64,000 nucleotides of DNA from assembly GCF_003594875.1 (NCBI RefSeq), contig NZ_QZEY01000004.1, forward strand, positions 372,001-436,000, in the 5' to 3' direction. Source of the stretch: Bailinhaonella thermotolerans. GTDB taxonomy: Bacteria; Actinomycetota; Actinomycetes; Streptosporangiales; Streptosporangiaceae. The notes under the pieces are model-generated. The model was not told where the DNA came from. It saw only the letters and a program-made list of their open reading frames with translations, and did not search any database. Numbering within the stretch: the stretch's first letter is position 1; the number at the start of each line of letters is the position of its first letter. Below, one piece after another: positions 16,947 to 25,833 of the stretch. Position numbers and translations under genes: made by a program.

Positions 16947-18437
16947 TCAGGGGAGCGTCGGATCGTCGTCCCCGTTCTGCTCCGCCTCCGGACCGGTCCA
17001 GGAGACCGCGCAGGTCCGGTCGCCCGCCGGCGAGGTGATCGAGACCGTCACCGAGCGCGTCTCCGAGGCCTCCGCGAACCGCACCGTGATCGCGCCCGCG
17101 CGCGAGGGGGTCGCCGTGCCCGAGACGGGCTCGACCGTGACGCCCTCCGCCGGGGAGTACGCCGCCTTCCAGCGCACCGTCCCGTTCCGCGCGGTCAGCC
17201 CGATCGTCCCCGTGCTCACCGCGCCCAGCGAGCCCGGGCACGACACCGAGAGCGAGACCCGCCGAACCGGAGGGGGCGTGCGCGACGCGGCCCGGGAGGT
17301 CGGCGGGGTGCGGACGGCGCCGCGGCCCGGCGGCGTGGGACGGGCGGTCGGCCCGGCCGGAGGGCGCTTGCGCGCGGCCGGGGGCGTGACGCTCGGGCTC
17401 GGGGGCGGCGCGGGTTCACCTGCGACCGGAAGGTCGGTCGTCTCCACCTCCACTCCGGGCAGGGCGCTGGCGGCCGGCGGCAGCGCGGCGCGGAACCTCT
17501 CGTCCGGGCGGCGCTCGCCCCCGGTCAGCACGATCAGCACGCCCATCACCACGAGCAGGCAGGCCACCGCCGCGATCATCGGCACCGAACCGGCCCGCAC
17601 CTTCTTGCGCGCCCGCCGGTCGATCGGCTGCGGGAACCCGTTCTTGCCGAACAGCGCCGCCCGGTCGGCGATCGCCACCCGCGTGTGCGCCAGCTCCGGG
17701 TCGGACGCGGTGTCCAGCAGCAGCCGCCGCAGCGACAGCGGCACCAGCGGCGCGGGCAGCAGCCGGAGGAGCCCCTCGGCCGACACCTCGCGGCGGCGGA
17801 TCTCCTCGCACGTCGAGCAGGACTCGATGTGGCGGGCCAGCCGCTTGCGCGACATCGGCGTCAGCGGGCCCGCCCAGCCCTCGGTCATCGCCGCGAGGTC
17901 CGGGCACTGAGACCGCGCCGCCCGCGCGAGCACCACGGGCGCCGCCGCGGCCTCCAGCGCCCGGCCGCCCCGGGACAGCAGGTGCTTGGACGGCGCCCCG
18001 ATCACGAGGTTCACCTCGGCCGGGCTCAGGCCGTGCCGGTGCACCAGGTCGAGCACCTCGCGCTCGCGCCGGCTGAGCCCCCGCAGCAGCTCGCGCACCT
18101 CCCGCTGCTCGGGCGTGGCGTCGTCGCCGGGCTCGGGAGCGCGCGGCTGGAGCAGGCACAGGTTCCGCGTGAGCGCGTACAGCCACGCCCGCAGCCGTGA
18201 GTCGTCCCGCAGCACGCCGATGTGCTCCCGCGCGGCGATGAGCGCGTCGTGCACGGCGACCGCCCCGGTCTCCCGGTCGCCCACGTGCGAGCAGGCGTAG
18301 TCGTACAGCCGCTCGGCGTACGCGTCGAACACGGCGGCCAGGCCGCCGGGGTCGGCGCCGCGCAGGATCTCGGCCAGCCGGGCGTCACCGGCGTCGCGGC
18401 CGGTGTCGTGATGGGGCGCGTGAGTCGGTTCGGGCAC
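16947..18437 (-). CDS. ECF sigma factor fused to zinc-finger anti-sigma domain, membrane span and outer tail
   Basis: A single chain with four parts. Residues 20-100 resemble sigma region 2 (AVFDAYAERLYDYACSHVGD, LRAWLYALTRN). Residues 105-170 resemble region 4 (LSRREREVLDLVHRHGLSPAEV). Residues 195-225 form a ZAS-like zinc site, H203-x3-C207-x2-C210 (HIESCSTC). A hydrophobic helix follows at ~286-306, then a Pro-rich linker and an Ig-like outer domain (residues ~390-480). So sigma and anti-sigma are fused and tethered in the membrane; such fusions are known in actinobacterial ECF groups. GTG start at 18437 after GGGAGGT. It sits between the VWA gene and the polysaccharide operon, all leftward. 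Confidence 0.8.
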   Translation of the reverse strand: MPEPTHAPHHDTGRDAGDARLAEILRGADPGGLAAVFDAYAERLYDYACSHVGDRETGAVAVHDALIAAREHIGVLRDDSRLRAWLYALTRNLCLLQPRAPEPGDDATPEQREVRELLRGLSRREREVLDLVHRHGLSPAEVNLVIGAPSKHLLSRGGRALEAAAAPVVLARAARSQCPDLAAMTEGWAGPLTPMSRKRLARHIESCSTCEEIRRREVSAEGLLRLLPAPLVPLSLRRLLLDTASDPELAHTRVAIADRAALFGKNGFPQPIDRRARKKVRAGSVPMIAAVACLLVVMGVLIVLTGGERRPDERFRAALPPAASALPGVEVETTDLPVAGEPAPPPSPSVTPPAARKRPPAGPTARPTPPGRGAVRTPPTSRAASRTPPPVRRVSLSVSCPGSLGAVSTGTIGLTARNGTVRWKAAYSPAEGVTVEPVSGTATPSRAGAITVRFAEASETRSVTVSITSPAGDRTCAVSWTGPEAEQNGDDDPTLP

Positions 18438-18506
18438 GGGACCTCCCCGAGAGGAAGGGGCCGGGAGAGCCGGGGTTCACCCGGCCGATCGGCCCCACGT
18501 CGGTAG

Positions 18507-18535
18507 GACGCCCCATTGGCTCCGTAGGTTCACCT
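18507..18535 (-). promoter_or_regulatory. ECF-type promoter of the sigma fusion gene
   Basis: On the minus strand AGGTGAACC, a 16-base spacer and CGTC lie about 70 bases before the GTG start. It matches the element before the polysaccharide operon in sequence and spacing, which is consistent with autoregulation. Confidence 0.55.
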
Positions 18536-18572
18536 TGTCGGGAAAGCCGGTCTTGTTCTACTTGTGAGGGGA

Positions 18573-20480
18573 TCAGTTCCCGGGGGTCTGGCTCGCGTTC
18601 TGGCCCGAGTTCTGCCCGGAGTTCTGGCCCGAGTTCTGCCCGGAGTTCTGCCCGGAGTTCTGGCCGGAGGTCCCGGCGGGCTTGCCGGCGCCCGGCTTGG
18701 GGCAGTTCGGCAGGCACAGGCGGCGCGCGATGCCCTCCAGGAAGAACTTCCGCACCTCCAGAATGTCCCGGGCGATGAACGTCTGGCCCTGGGTGGCCGC
18801 GGTGATCTCCTCCAGCCGCTTCTTGCCCTTCACCGCGTCCGGCCCGAACGCGATGATCATGATGTTGACCGGCTGGGTCTTGTCGAACTCCTCCTTGAGC
18901 TGCGAGACCAGCTCGGCGTGCGAGATGCCGCCGTCCGGGTCGTCGTTGCCCAGGCCGTCGGTCAGCACCAGGATCGAGTTCACCTTGTCCGGCTGGTAGC
19001 CGGCCTTCATCTGCTTGTAGGCCGCGCTGAGCGTGTCGTTCAGGCCGGTGTCGCCGGTGCGCTTGGCGCGCATCGCGTCCAGCCTGGACTCCAGGGCCTG
19101 CCGCCGCGTGACGCCGTTCAGCTTCCCGCCCAGCGGGCCCATCGGGATGAGCTGCCGCCAGTCCACGCCCTTGCCCTGCATGTGCGTGGAGAACTCCCAC
19201 ACGCCCAGGTCGGTCTTGTCCGGGAAGAGCCGCAGGCCCTCCTTGGCGGTCTCGGTGATCGCCTTCATGCGGGTAACGCCCATGCCCGGCACCGGCTCGG
19301 CCATCGTGCCCGACACGTCGAGCAGGGCCAGCATGCGCGTGCCCAGGGTCAGCCGGCTCCACGCCTGCGAGATCCTGCCCACCGTCGCCGCGTCGGGCTG
19401 CTCCATGCCCTTCGGCGTCTCCGGCCGGACGCCGTTCTTGGCGGTGGCCTCGGGCCCGGCCTTGCCGTCCAGGCCCCGGAAGCCCGCGCCCTTGATCAGG
19501 GTCTGCAGCTCCTTGCCCTGCAGCTCCTTGAGGAACACGTCCGCGGCCTTCTTCTTCAGCGTGTCCTTGGCCGTCACGACGTACGGATAATCCAGGTTGA
19601 TCGTGCCCTCGACCGGATACATCGCCACGGCCGGGTCCGTCGGGTTCTCCTTGTTGAACGTCAGCACGGCCTGCTCGGAGGCGATGCCGACCGGCACCCG
19701 CCCGCCGGCCCGGCCGAAGCTGGCGAACATGGCGTCGGCGTTGGGCGAGAGGTTCTGGGAGAGCTGCTTGAGGACGCCGACGAGCTGTTCCTGCCCGTTG
19801 GGCTCCTTGTTCAGGATGGCGGCTCCGGCCACCACGGCGCCGAGCCCCGAGGCGTTGCGGGACGGGTCGGGCGTGAGAACCCGGATCCGCTGGGCGACCT
19901 CCTGGTTGGTCACCATCGCGGCCTTCATCAGGCTCTCCCAGCTCGGCTTGCCGAGCTGGGACTGGAGCTGCTGCGCGGCGGAGCGGGGCACCGCGATCAC
20001 GACGGGGGACTGCGCGACGGGGAAGTGGGCCTTCTTGAGCTTGGTCAGGCTCCGGGGATTCGACACCATCCGGGACACCCACAGCGTGGAGTCCGGGATC
20101 CACACGTCGGTGCTCACCTTGCTCGCGCCCGCCGTGCCGGACAGGCCGTTCATCACGCGCGACGGCTCGCCCTTGACCACGACGGCCTCGACGCAGCGGT
20201 TGTCGACGTCCTTGCGGCTCTGGTTGAACTTGTCGGCCGCCTTCGTCAGCACGGGCTGGATGTCGGGCGCGGCCACGACCTTCAGCGGGAGCGGCTCGCC
20301 GCCGCATCCTCCGGTGCCGTTGCCATCGACGATCACCCACGCCGCGATGCCGAGCAGCACCGCGAGGGCGACGGCCCCGGCCAGTGGCACGAGCACCCTC
20401 GCCCGCCCGCCCGCGCGGGACGGGCTGTCGTCATAGGGGAGGTGACTCTCGATCTCGTCCGTGCGATGACGTCCGCCCAC
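18573..20480 (-). CDS. membrane-anchored binding-protein/VWA fusion
   Basis: A 635-residue protein with one N-terminal membrane segment (residues ~29-51). A domain like periplasmic substrate-binding proteins follows (residues ~64-335, with KVVAAPDIQPVLTKAADKF), then a von Willebrand A domain from ~380. Its metal site is LLDVSGTMAE (D388, S390, with T392 in place of Ser). The C-terminus is a tail of Gly-Gln-Asn-Ser repeats. The same SBP_bac_11/VWA layout is seen in other actinomycetes; its ligand is unknown. It lies directly upstream of the sigma fusion gene. GTG start at 20480 with AGAGGG upstream. It could sense or bind something on the cell surface. Confidence 0.85.
   Translation of the reverse strand: MGGRHRTDEIESHLPYDDSPSRAGGRARVLVPLAGAVALAVLLGIAAWVIVDGNGTGGCGGEPLPLKVVAAPDIQPVLTKAADKFNQSRKDVDNRCVEAVVVKGEPSRVMNGLSGTAGASKVSTDVWIPDSTLWVSRMVSNPRSLTKLKKAHFPVAQSPVVIAVPRSAAQQLQSQLGKPSWESLMKAAMVTNQEVAQRIRVLTPDPSRNASGLGAVVAGAAILNKEPNGQEQLVGVLKQLSQNLSPNADAMFASFGRAGGRVPVGIASEQAVLTFNKENPTDPAVAMYPVEGTINLDYPYVVTAKDTLKKKAADVFLKELQGKELQTLIKGAGFRGLDGKAGPEATAKNGVRPETPKGMEQPDAATVGRISQAWSRLTLGTRMLALLDVSGTMAEPVPGMGVTRMKAITETAKEGLRLFPDKTDLGVWEFSTHMQGKGVDWRQLIPMGPLGGKLNGVTRRQALESRLDAMRAKRTGDTGLNDTLSAAYKQMKAGYQPDKVNSILVLTDGLGNDDPDGGISHAELVSQLKEEFDKTQPVNIMIIAFGPDAVKGKKRLEEITAATQGQTFIARDILEVRKFFLEGIARRLCLPNCPKPGAGKPAGTSGQNSGQNSGQNSGQNSGQNSGQNASQTPGN
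18597..18671. repeat. 12-base repeat encoding Gly-Gln-Asn-Ser tail
   Basis: Six in-frame 12-base units (ttctggcccgag and variants with tgcccggag) form the C-terminal tail of the VWA protein. Confidence 0.85.
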
Positions 20481-20570
20481 TGTGCCCTCTTACTTACTTA
20501 TCGACCTGCTGGCTCCGGCCTCACCGTTCTGGCGCGCAGCCTATCCGGATGAATCGCGCAATGTTTGGAA

Positions 20571-20598
20571 ACTGTACTGGTATCCCCAAGAGGGTCAA
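20571..20598 (-). promoter_or_regulatory. sigma-70-like promoter of the VWA gene
   Basis: Minus-strand TTGACC (20598-20593), 16 bases, TACAGT (20576-20571) in an unusually A/T-rich gap; the start codon is about 90 bases further on. Confidence 0.5.
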
Positions 20599-20667
20599 AA
20601 GCCAGCCAAGCTGGTGATACGTCGAAAAGTCGTGGTACTCGTGGGTAGCGTGGGATGAGCGATCGCG

Positions 20668-21327
20668 CTAATGCGCGCAGGGCGCGCCACGCCAGGCGAG
20701 CACCCCCTCGCGCACCGCGATCGCCGCCAGCGCCAGCGCCACGAGCGGGTCCACCCACCACGCGCCGAAGATCGAATTGGCCGCCAGCCCGGCCAGGACC
20801 CCGGCCGCGAGATAGGCGCACAGCAGGTTCTGCGTCCCCTCGCCCGCGGTCGCCGGAGAGCCCAGCCGCGCCCCCAGCCGCCGCTTCCACACGCCGGCCA
20901 CCGGCATGACCACCAGGCTCGCCACCGTGATCGCGATCCCGAGCGCGGTGTGCCCGGGCCGGTGCCCCGCGGCCAGGTCCGCCGCCACGTGCGCGACGAG
21001 GTACGGCGCCAGCAGCCAGAAGCTCACCGCGACCGCCTTCTGCGCGTGCGCCTCGGCCGTGTGCGAGTGCGTCCGCTCCCCGGTGAACCGCCAGATCACG
21101 ATCACGCTGGCCAGCCCCTCGACCAGCGACGACGCCGCCCACCCGATGAGCGCCACCGAGTCGGCGCGCACCCCGGCGGCCAGCCCGAGGCCCCCTTCGG
21201 CCGTCAGCCAGGCCAGCGTCGCCCACGACAGGCGGCGGGCGGCCGCGGCGTTCCGCGACCACGTCTCGTCGCGGTTCGATGACCCTCCGTGTCCGTCCGT
21301 GTGCGCACGCGCCCGCTGATCCGCCAT
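20668..21327 (-). CDS. cation-diffusion-facilitator-like membrane protein
   Basis: Integral membrane protein with about five or six helices, related to the cation efflux (CDF) family. LAWLTAEGGLGLAAGVRADSVALIGWAASS resembles CDF helices 1-2, and HSHTAEAHAQKA gives a His-containing loop between helices. The classic HxxxD metal pairs are only partly visible and there is no C-terminal cytoplasmic domain, so metal transport is inferred from the family. The ATG at 21327 with AGGGG upstream is preferred; an earlier start at 21417 would add a basic 30-residue stretch overlapping the divergent promoter region. Confidence 0.7.
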   Translation of the reverse strand: MADQRARAHTDGHGGSSNRDETWSRNAAAARRLSWATLAWLTAEGGLGLAAGVRADSVALIGWAASSLVEGLASVIVIWRFTGERTHSHTAEAHAQKAVAVSFWLLAPYLVAHVAADLAAGHRPGHTALGIAITVASLVVMPVAGVWKRRLGARLGSPATAGEGTQNLLCAYLAAGVLAGLAANSIFGAWWVDPLVALALAAIAVREGVLAWRGAPCAH

Positions 21328-21456
21328 CTGATCCCCTGCCTGCTCGCGACCGACGGTCCCGCGCCGCGGCTCGCGCTCCCGCGTCACCTCGGGGACCATG
21401 GGAAGCGTAATCAGCACGGGCCCCTCGGGCGTCTCCTATCGACGGAAGGAGCCCGC

Positions 21457-22269
21457 GTGCCGTTCACCCTCGCCCATCCCGCGGCCGTCATCCCCTTCGC
21501 GCGCGGGCCCCTCGTGGCGGGGGCCCTCGTGGCGGGATCGGTCGTGCCCGACCTGCCGTACTTCGTCGATCGCGACGATCTGCGGTACCTCACCCACAGC
21601 GCGGCGGGGTCCCTGACGTACGACGTGGTCCTGGGCCTGGCCCTGCTCGCGGTGTTCCGGGTCGCCCTGCGCCGCCCGCTCCTCGACCTGCTCCCGCCCG
21701 CCGCGCGCGCCCGCGTGCCCGCCCCCCGTGACGCGGTCTCGGCTTTGCGGGGCCCCCGGGGGCGGTCGCTCGCGCGGGCGGCGGCGCGGGTGTGGTGGGT
21801 GTACGCCTCGCTGGCGCTCGGGGCGGTGACGCACGTGGTCTGGGACGGGGTGACGCACGGGGACGGGATGGAGTTCGCCGAGCTGGAGACCCCGCGGACG
21901 AGCGCGGTCTTCCAGGTGCTCCAGCACGGGTCGAGCCTGCTCGGCCTGGCCGCCGTGGGCTGGTGGGCCCTGCGCCGCCTGCGCCGGACGCCGCCCCGGG
22001 AGGTCCCGCCCGTCCTGCCGGCGGCCCTGCGCTGGAGCGTTCTCACCGCGTTCGCGCTGGCCGGGCTCGCGGGCGCGCTGTACGGCGCGCTCGCGGGGTT
22101 CGGGTACGTCGCCGACGGGCAGCGCCTGGAGGACGCCGCCGTGGTCGCGATCGACGCCGCGGCCGTGGCCGCCCTGGCGTACTGCGCCGCGTGGTGGGGG
22201 TGGCGCCTCGCCCGCGGCCGCCGGCGGGAGCGGGTTGCGGCGGGAGCGAGTAGATTCAGTTCTCCGTGA
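21457..22269 (+). CDS. DUF4184 family membrane protein
   Basis: Polytopic protein of 270 residues matching DUF4184: N-terminal PFTLAHPAAVIPFARGPLVAG, then SVVPDLPYFV and later THVVWDGVTHGDG, with conserved His and Asp residues between helices. These resemble metal-dependent membrane hydrolase-like families, but no reaction is known. The GTG at 21457 has a clear GGAAGGAG before it. The stop overlaps the start of the RNA methyltransferase gene as GTGA, so both are translated together. Confidence 0.8.
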   Translation: MPFTLAHPAAVIPFARGPLVAGALVAGSVVPDLPYFVDRDDLRYLTHSAAGSLTYDVVLGLALLAVFRVALRRPLLDLLPPAARARVPAPRDAVSALRGPRGRSLARAAARVWWVYASLALGAVTHVVWDGVTHGDGMEFAELETPRTSAVFQVLQHGSSLLGLAAVGWWALRRLRRTPPREVPPVLPAALRWSVLTAFALAGLAGALYGALAGFGYVADGQRLEDAAVVAIDAAAVAALAYCAAWWGWRLARGRRRERVAAGASRFSSP

Positions 22270-23078
22270 CGCCCAACGTGACCCATGTGACCTCGGCCGA
22301 TGACCCCCGGCTCGCCGACTTCGCCCGCCTGCGCGAGGTCGAGCTGCGCAAGAGCCTGGAGGCGGAGCACGGCCTGTTCATCGCCGAGGGCGAGAAGGTC
22401 ATCCGCCGCGCCCTGGCCACCGGCTACCCGCCGCGCGCCCTCATGCTCACCGAACGCCGCCTGCCCGCCTTCGCCGACCTGGACGTCCCCAAGTACGTCG
22501 TGCCCGAGGAGGTCGCCGAGGCCGTCACCGGCTTCGCCGTCCACCGCGGCGCCCTGGCCTCCATGTCCCGCCTCCCCCTCCCCGCGGTCCCCGCCCTCCT
22601 CGCCCCCGCCCGCCGCATCCTGATCCTCGAAGACCTTGTAGATCATGGAAACGTGGGCGCCATATTCAGATGCGCGGCCGCTCTCGGCGTCGACGCGGTC
22701 ATCCTGTCCCCGCGCTGCGCCGACCCTCTCTACAGGAGAGCGGTCAAGGTCTCCATGGGCGCCGTCTTCGCGATCCCGTACGCCCGGATGACCAACTGGT
22801 ACGCCGGGCTGGAGGAGGTCAGGGAGGCCGGGTTCACGCTGCTCGCGCTCACGCCGAACCGGGCGGCGGAGCCGATCGACGCGGTGGGGATGGGGGAGCG
22901 GGCCGCGCTGATGCTCGGCTCCGAGGGGGACGGGCTGTCCTCGCGGTGGTTGCGGGAGGCCGACCGGGCGGTGCGCATCCCGATGAGCGAGCGGGCCATG
23001 GCGATGGGGGTGGACTCGCTCAACGTGGTCGCGGCGGCGGCCATCGCCTGCCACAGCCTTGTGGCGGGGGAGGACTAG
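22266..23078 (+). CDS. SpoU/TrmH-family RNA 2'-O-methyltransferase
   Basis: SPOUT-class enzyme that transfers methyl from S-adenosylmethionine to a ribose 2'-OH of tRNA or rRNA. It has an N-terminal substrate-binding domain (residues 1-105) and the trefoil-knot domain with motif 1 DHGNVGAIFRCAAALG, motif 2 MLGSEGDGLS and motif 3 IPMSERAMAMGVDSLNVVAA. The 270-residue length is normal. The exact target nucleotide is not predictable. GTG start overlapping the DUF4184 stop. Confidence 0.92.
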   Translation: MTPNVTHVTSADDPRLADFARLREVELRKSLEAEHGLFIAEGEKVIRRALATGYPPRALMLTERRLPAFADLDVPKYVVPEEVAEAVTGFAVHRGALASMSRLPLPAVPALLAPARRILILEDLVDHGNVGAIFRCAAALGVDAVILSPRCADPLYRRAVKVSMGAVFAIPYARMTNWYAGLEEVREAGFTLLALTPNRAAEPIDAVGMGERAALMLGSEGDGLSSRWLREADRAVRIPMSERAMAMGVDSLNVVAAAAIACHSLVAGED

Positions 23079-23156
23079 CGTTACCGGTTGATTACAGGGC
23101 GCATGCGAGGGGCCTCTGGGTGGTATCTCCAAGGAGAGACCCCGGAGGAGCCGGAG

Positions 23157-24674
23157 ATGGACCTCTTCCCCCACGCGCTGCTCGCCGCGCTGCGCGACGA
23201 CCCCCGCCGTCCGGCCTTCGAGCACGGCGACCGCGTCGTCAGCCGGGGCGAGGTGCTGGAGCTGACCGCCCGGATCGCCCGGGGGCTGCGCGAGGCCGGG
23301 CTGGGCCCCGGCTCGGCCCTCGCCGTGCGCACCGGGGTGACGCCCGAGGCGTTCGCCGCCCACCTGGCCGCGCACACCCTGGGCTGCGCCGTCGTCGCCC
23401 TGCGGCCCGGATTCCCCGCCGCGCGGCTGCCCCACGTGTTCCGGTCGGGGATCGGCGCCCTCCTCCTCGACCCCGCGTCCGCGATGCCCGACGTGCTCGC
23501 CGCCGCCGGGCCGGTCCCGCTGCTGGCCCTCGGGCCGTACGGCGGGGCGCGCGACCTGCTGGCGGGGCCCGGCGGCGGGGAGATCACGGTGACCGCGCGG
23601 CGGGACGACGCGGCCATGGTGATGTTCACCAGCGGGAGCACCGGGCGGCCCAAGGGGTGCGCGACGACCTACGGGGCGCTCACCGCGCACTGGGCCTGGC
23701 AGCCGCGCACGTGGTCGCCGCTGGCCGCGGAGTTCGCCGCGTCCTTCGGTCGGTACCTCCTGACCGGCCCCTTCGCGAGCACCGTGATCATGGAGTTCCT
23801 CGCGCCGTGCCTGCTCGGCGGCGGCACCGCGGTGATCCCGGTCGACGATGACGGGCCGCTGCTGCCGTACGCGATCGAGCGGCACCGGATCAGCGGGGCG
23901 GTCACCACCGTGCCCGGGCTGCGGCGCATGCTCGACCGGCTCCGGGAGCGGTCGGCCGACCTCGGCAGCCTGCGCGCCCTGGTGGTCGTGGGCTCGCCGC
24001 TCAGCCCCGCCCGCCTGCGCTCCGCCGTGGACCTCCTCGGACCCGTGGTCTACCAGGGGTACGGCCTGACCGAGGCGGGCTCGATCGCCATGCTCACCCC
24101 CGGGGACATCGCCCGGGGACCGGACCGCGTGCTGTCCTCGGTGGGCCGCCCGCACCGCGGCGTCGAGGTGACCGTGCGGGACGAGGCGGACCGCGAGCTG
24201 CCGCCCGGCCGCCTCGGCGAGGTCCACGTGCGGAGCCCGTACCTCATGGCGGGCTACCGGGGGGACCCGGAGACCACCCGCGCGGTGCTGCGGGACGGGC
24301 GGCTGCGCACCGGCGACCTGGGCTTCCTGGACGAGGACGGATACCTCCACCTGGCCGGACGCGTCCGCGAGGTGATCCGGGTCAACGGGTCCGCCGTGCA
24401 CGCCGGCCCCATCGAGCGCGCGCTGTCGGTCCACCCCGACGTCGCCGAGGCGTACGTCGCGGGGGCCGCCGACGCCCGGACCGGCGAGGCCGTCCACGCC
24501 TTCGTCGTCCCGGCCCCCGGCCGCGTCCCGGACCCCGAGGCCCTGACCGACCTGGTCCGCGCCGGCCTCGGCCCCGCCAGCGCCCCCGCCACGATCACCC
24601 CCGTCTCCGCCGTCCCCCTCACCCCCAGCGGCAAGCCCGACAAACGCGCCCTCCTCCACCTCCTCACCCCCTGA
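23157..24674 (+). CDS. AMP-dependent acyl-CoA synthetase/ligase
   Basis: Adenylate-forming enzyme of the ANL superfamily that activates a carboxylic acid with ATP, probably to the CoA thioester. The P-loop-like motif MFTSGSTGRPKG is near residue 156. YQGYGLTEAG, the RTGDLGFLDEDGYLHLAGR hinge and the catalytic Lys in PLTPSGKPDKRALLH at the C-terminus are all present. At 505 residues it has normal length. ATG at 23157 follows CCGGAGGAG. Substrate unknown; it stands alone with no obvious pathway neighbours. Confidence 0.88.
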   Translation: MDLFPHALLAALRDDPRRPAFEHGDRVVSRGEVLELTARIARGLREAGLGPGSALAVRTGVTPEAFAAHLAAHTLGCAVVALRPGFPAARLPHVFRSGIGALLLDPASAMPDVLAAAGPVPLLALGPYGGARDLLAGPGGGEITVTARRDDAAMVMFTSGSTGRPKGCATTYGALTAHWAWQPRTWSPLAAEFAASFGRYLLTGPFASTVIMEFLAPCLLGGGTAVIPVDDDGPLLPYAIERHRISGAVTTVPGLRRMLDRLRERSADLGSLRALVVVGSPLSPARLRSAVDLLGPVVYQGYGLTEAGSIAMLTPGDIARGPDRVLSSVGRPHRGVEVTVRDEADRELPPGRLGEVHVRSPYLMAGYRGDPETTRAVLRDGRLRTGDLGFLDEDGYLHLAGRVREVIRVNGSAVHAGPIERALSVHPDVAEAYVAGAADARTGEAVHAFVVPAPGRVPDPEALTDLVRAGLGPASAPATITPVSAVPLTPSGKPDKRALLHLLTP

Positions 24675-24705
24675 CCCCTTCAACGGCGGGAAGGTGGGGG
24701 TCAGG
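24670..24705. terminator. bidirectional hairpin between convergent genes
   Basis: CCTGACCCC (24670-24678) and GGGGTCAGG (24697-24705) form a perfect 9-base stem that includes the stop codons of both converging genes. Confidence 0.55.
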
Positions 24706-25696
24706 CCACGCGGACGGCGCCGGCGTAGGGACGGGTGGCGATGGTGACGACCTCGACGCGGCGGCCGGAACTGGGGGCGTGCACCATCGTGCCGTCGCCG
24801 AGGTAGAGGCCGACGTGGTGCAGGTCGGAGTAGAAGAAGACGAGGTCGCCCGGCCGGAGCTGGGACCGGGCCACCTTGCGCCCCATGCGGTACTGCGCGC
24901 CGGTGTAGTGGGGCAGGGAGATCCCGGCCTGGGCGTACGCCCACATGGTGAGGCCCGAGCAGTCGAAGCCGACGCGGGGGTCGGCCTGGCCCCAGCGGTA
25001 CGGCTTGCCCACCTGGCTCAGCGCGGCGCGTACGGCGGTCGCGGCCTTCCCGTCGCCACTGACGGGCGGGGGAGCGACGCGCGGCGGGGACGACGGGGAG
25101 GCGCCCCGGGCGCGCAGGTCGGCCAGGCGGGCGCGGGCCCGGGAGAGGAGCCCCTCGATGTCGCGCTTCTTGCGGCCCAGGTCGGCGGTGATGCGGGCGA
25201 TCTCGGCGGCCCTGGCGTGCTGGTGGTCGCGGGCGGCGGCCCGCTCGCGCGCGGCCGACTCGTACGCCGCCAGCTCCGCGGTCTCCTCCTCGGTCACGTA
25301 ACGCGCCAGCATGCCCCGGCGGAGGGCGGTGTCCGCGCCGGTCCCGGGAGAGCCGATCAGGGCGATGACCGGGTGCGGCGGCATCCCCGTGTGGCGGGCG
25401 AGCGCGATCGCGCGGAGCCGTTCGCGGGCGCCGGCGAGCAGCCGGTCCGCCTCGGCCAGCCGATCCCGCGCGGCGCGCTCGGCGCCCTCGGCGGCGCGCA
25501 GGTGCAGGCGTCGCTCGTTGTACTTCTCGGTGACGACCTCCGCCTTGTCGCTCAGCTCCCGCACCTGCGACTCCAGGTCGCGCACGGGGTCGGCGTGCGC
25601 CGCGCCGTACGGCACGGCGGCGGTGGGCGGCAGGGTGAGCGGCGCGGTGACCGCCAGGGTGACCAGCAGGCCGAGCAGCAGCGTCCAGCGCCTCAT
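24701..25696 (-). CDS. secreted NlpC/P60 peptidoglycan hydrolase
   Basis: Exported D,L-endopeptidase-type cell-wall hydrolase. A signal peptide (residues 1-36, ending near AHA) leads into a long Arg/Glu/Ala coiled coil (~38-195, broken by a segment at PHPVIALIGSP). After a Pro/Ser linker comes the NlpC/P60 domain with catalytic Cys in VGFDCSGL (about residue 246), His in HHVGLYLG and a third polar residue in MVHAPSSG. The arrangement matches RipA-like or Streptomyces cell-wall hydrolases, in which the coiled coil holds the enzyme in check. 331 residues, start with ATG at 25696. Confidence 0.92.
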   Translation of the reverse strand: MRRWTLLLGLLVTLAVTAPLTLPPTAAVPYGAAHADPVRDLESQVRELSDKAEVVTEKYNERRLHLRAAEGAERAARDRLAEADRLLAGARERLRAIALARHTGMPPHPVIALIGSPGTGADTALRRGMLARYVTEEETAELAAYESAARERAAARDHQHARAAEIARITADLGRKKRDIEGLLSRARARLADLRARGASPSSPPRVAPPPVSGDGKAATAVRAALSQVGKPYRWGQADPRVGFDCSGLTMWAYAQAGISLPHYTGAQYRMGRKVARSQLRPGDLVFFYSDLHHVGLYLGDGTMVHAPSSGRRVEVVTIATRPYAGAVRVA

Positions 25697-25833
25697 GCGC
25701 GCTCCTCCGCGGTGCCGCCGGGCCCCCGGTCCGCATGGCTGCGGCCCGGCTGAGCCGTCATGGTAGGAAGCGGTGTACGGCTTTCGCGGGCTTTCTGCCC
25801 ATTGGTTGTAGACCGACCGGGTCTAGATCCGTA

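Noticed and set aside
21411-25736. Open frame of 1441 codons on the minus strand
   Set aside because: Covers four well-supported genes on the other strand and another frame; only a composition effect.
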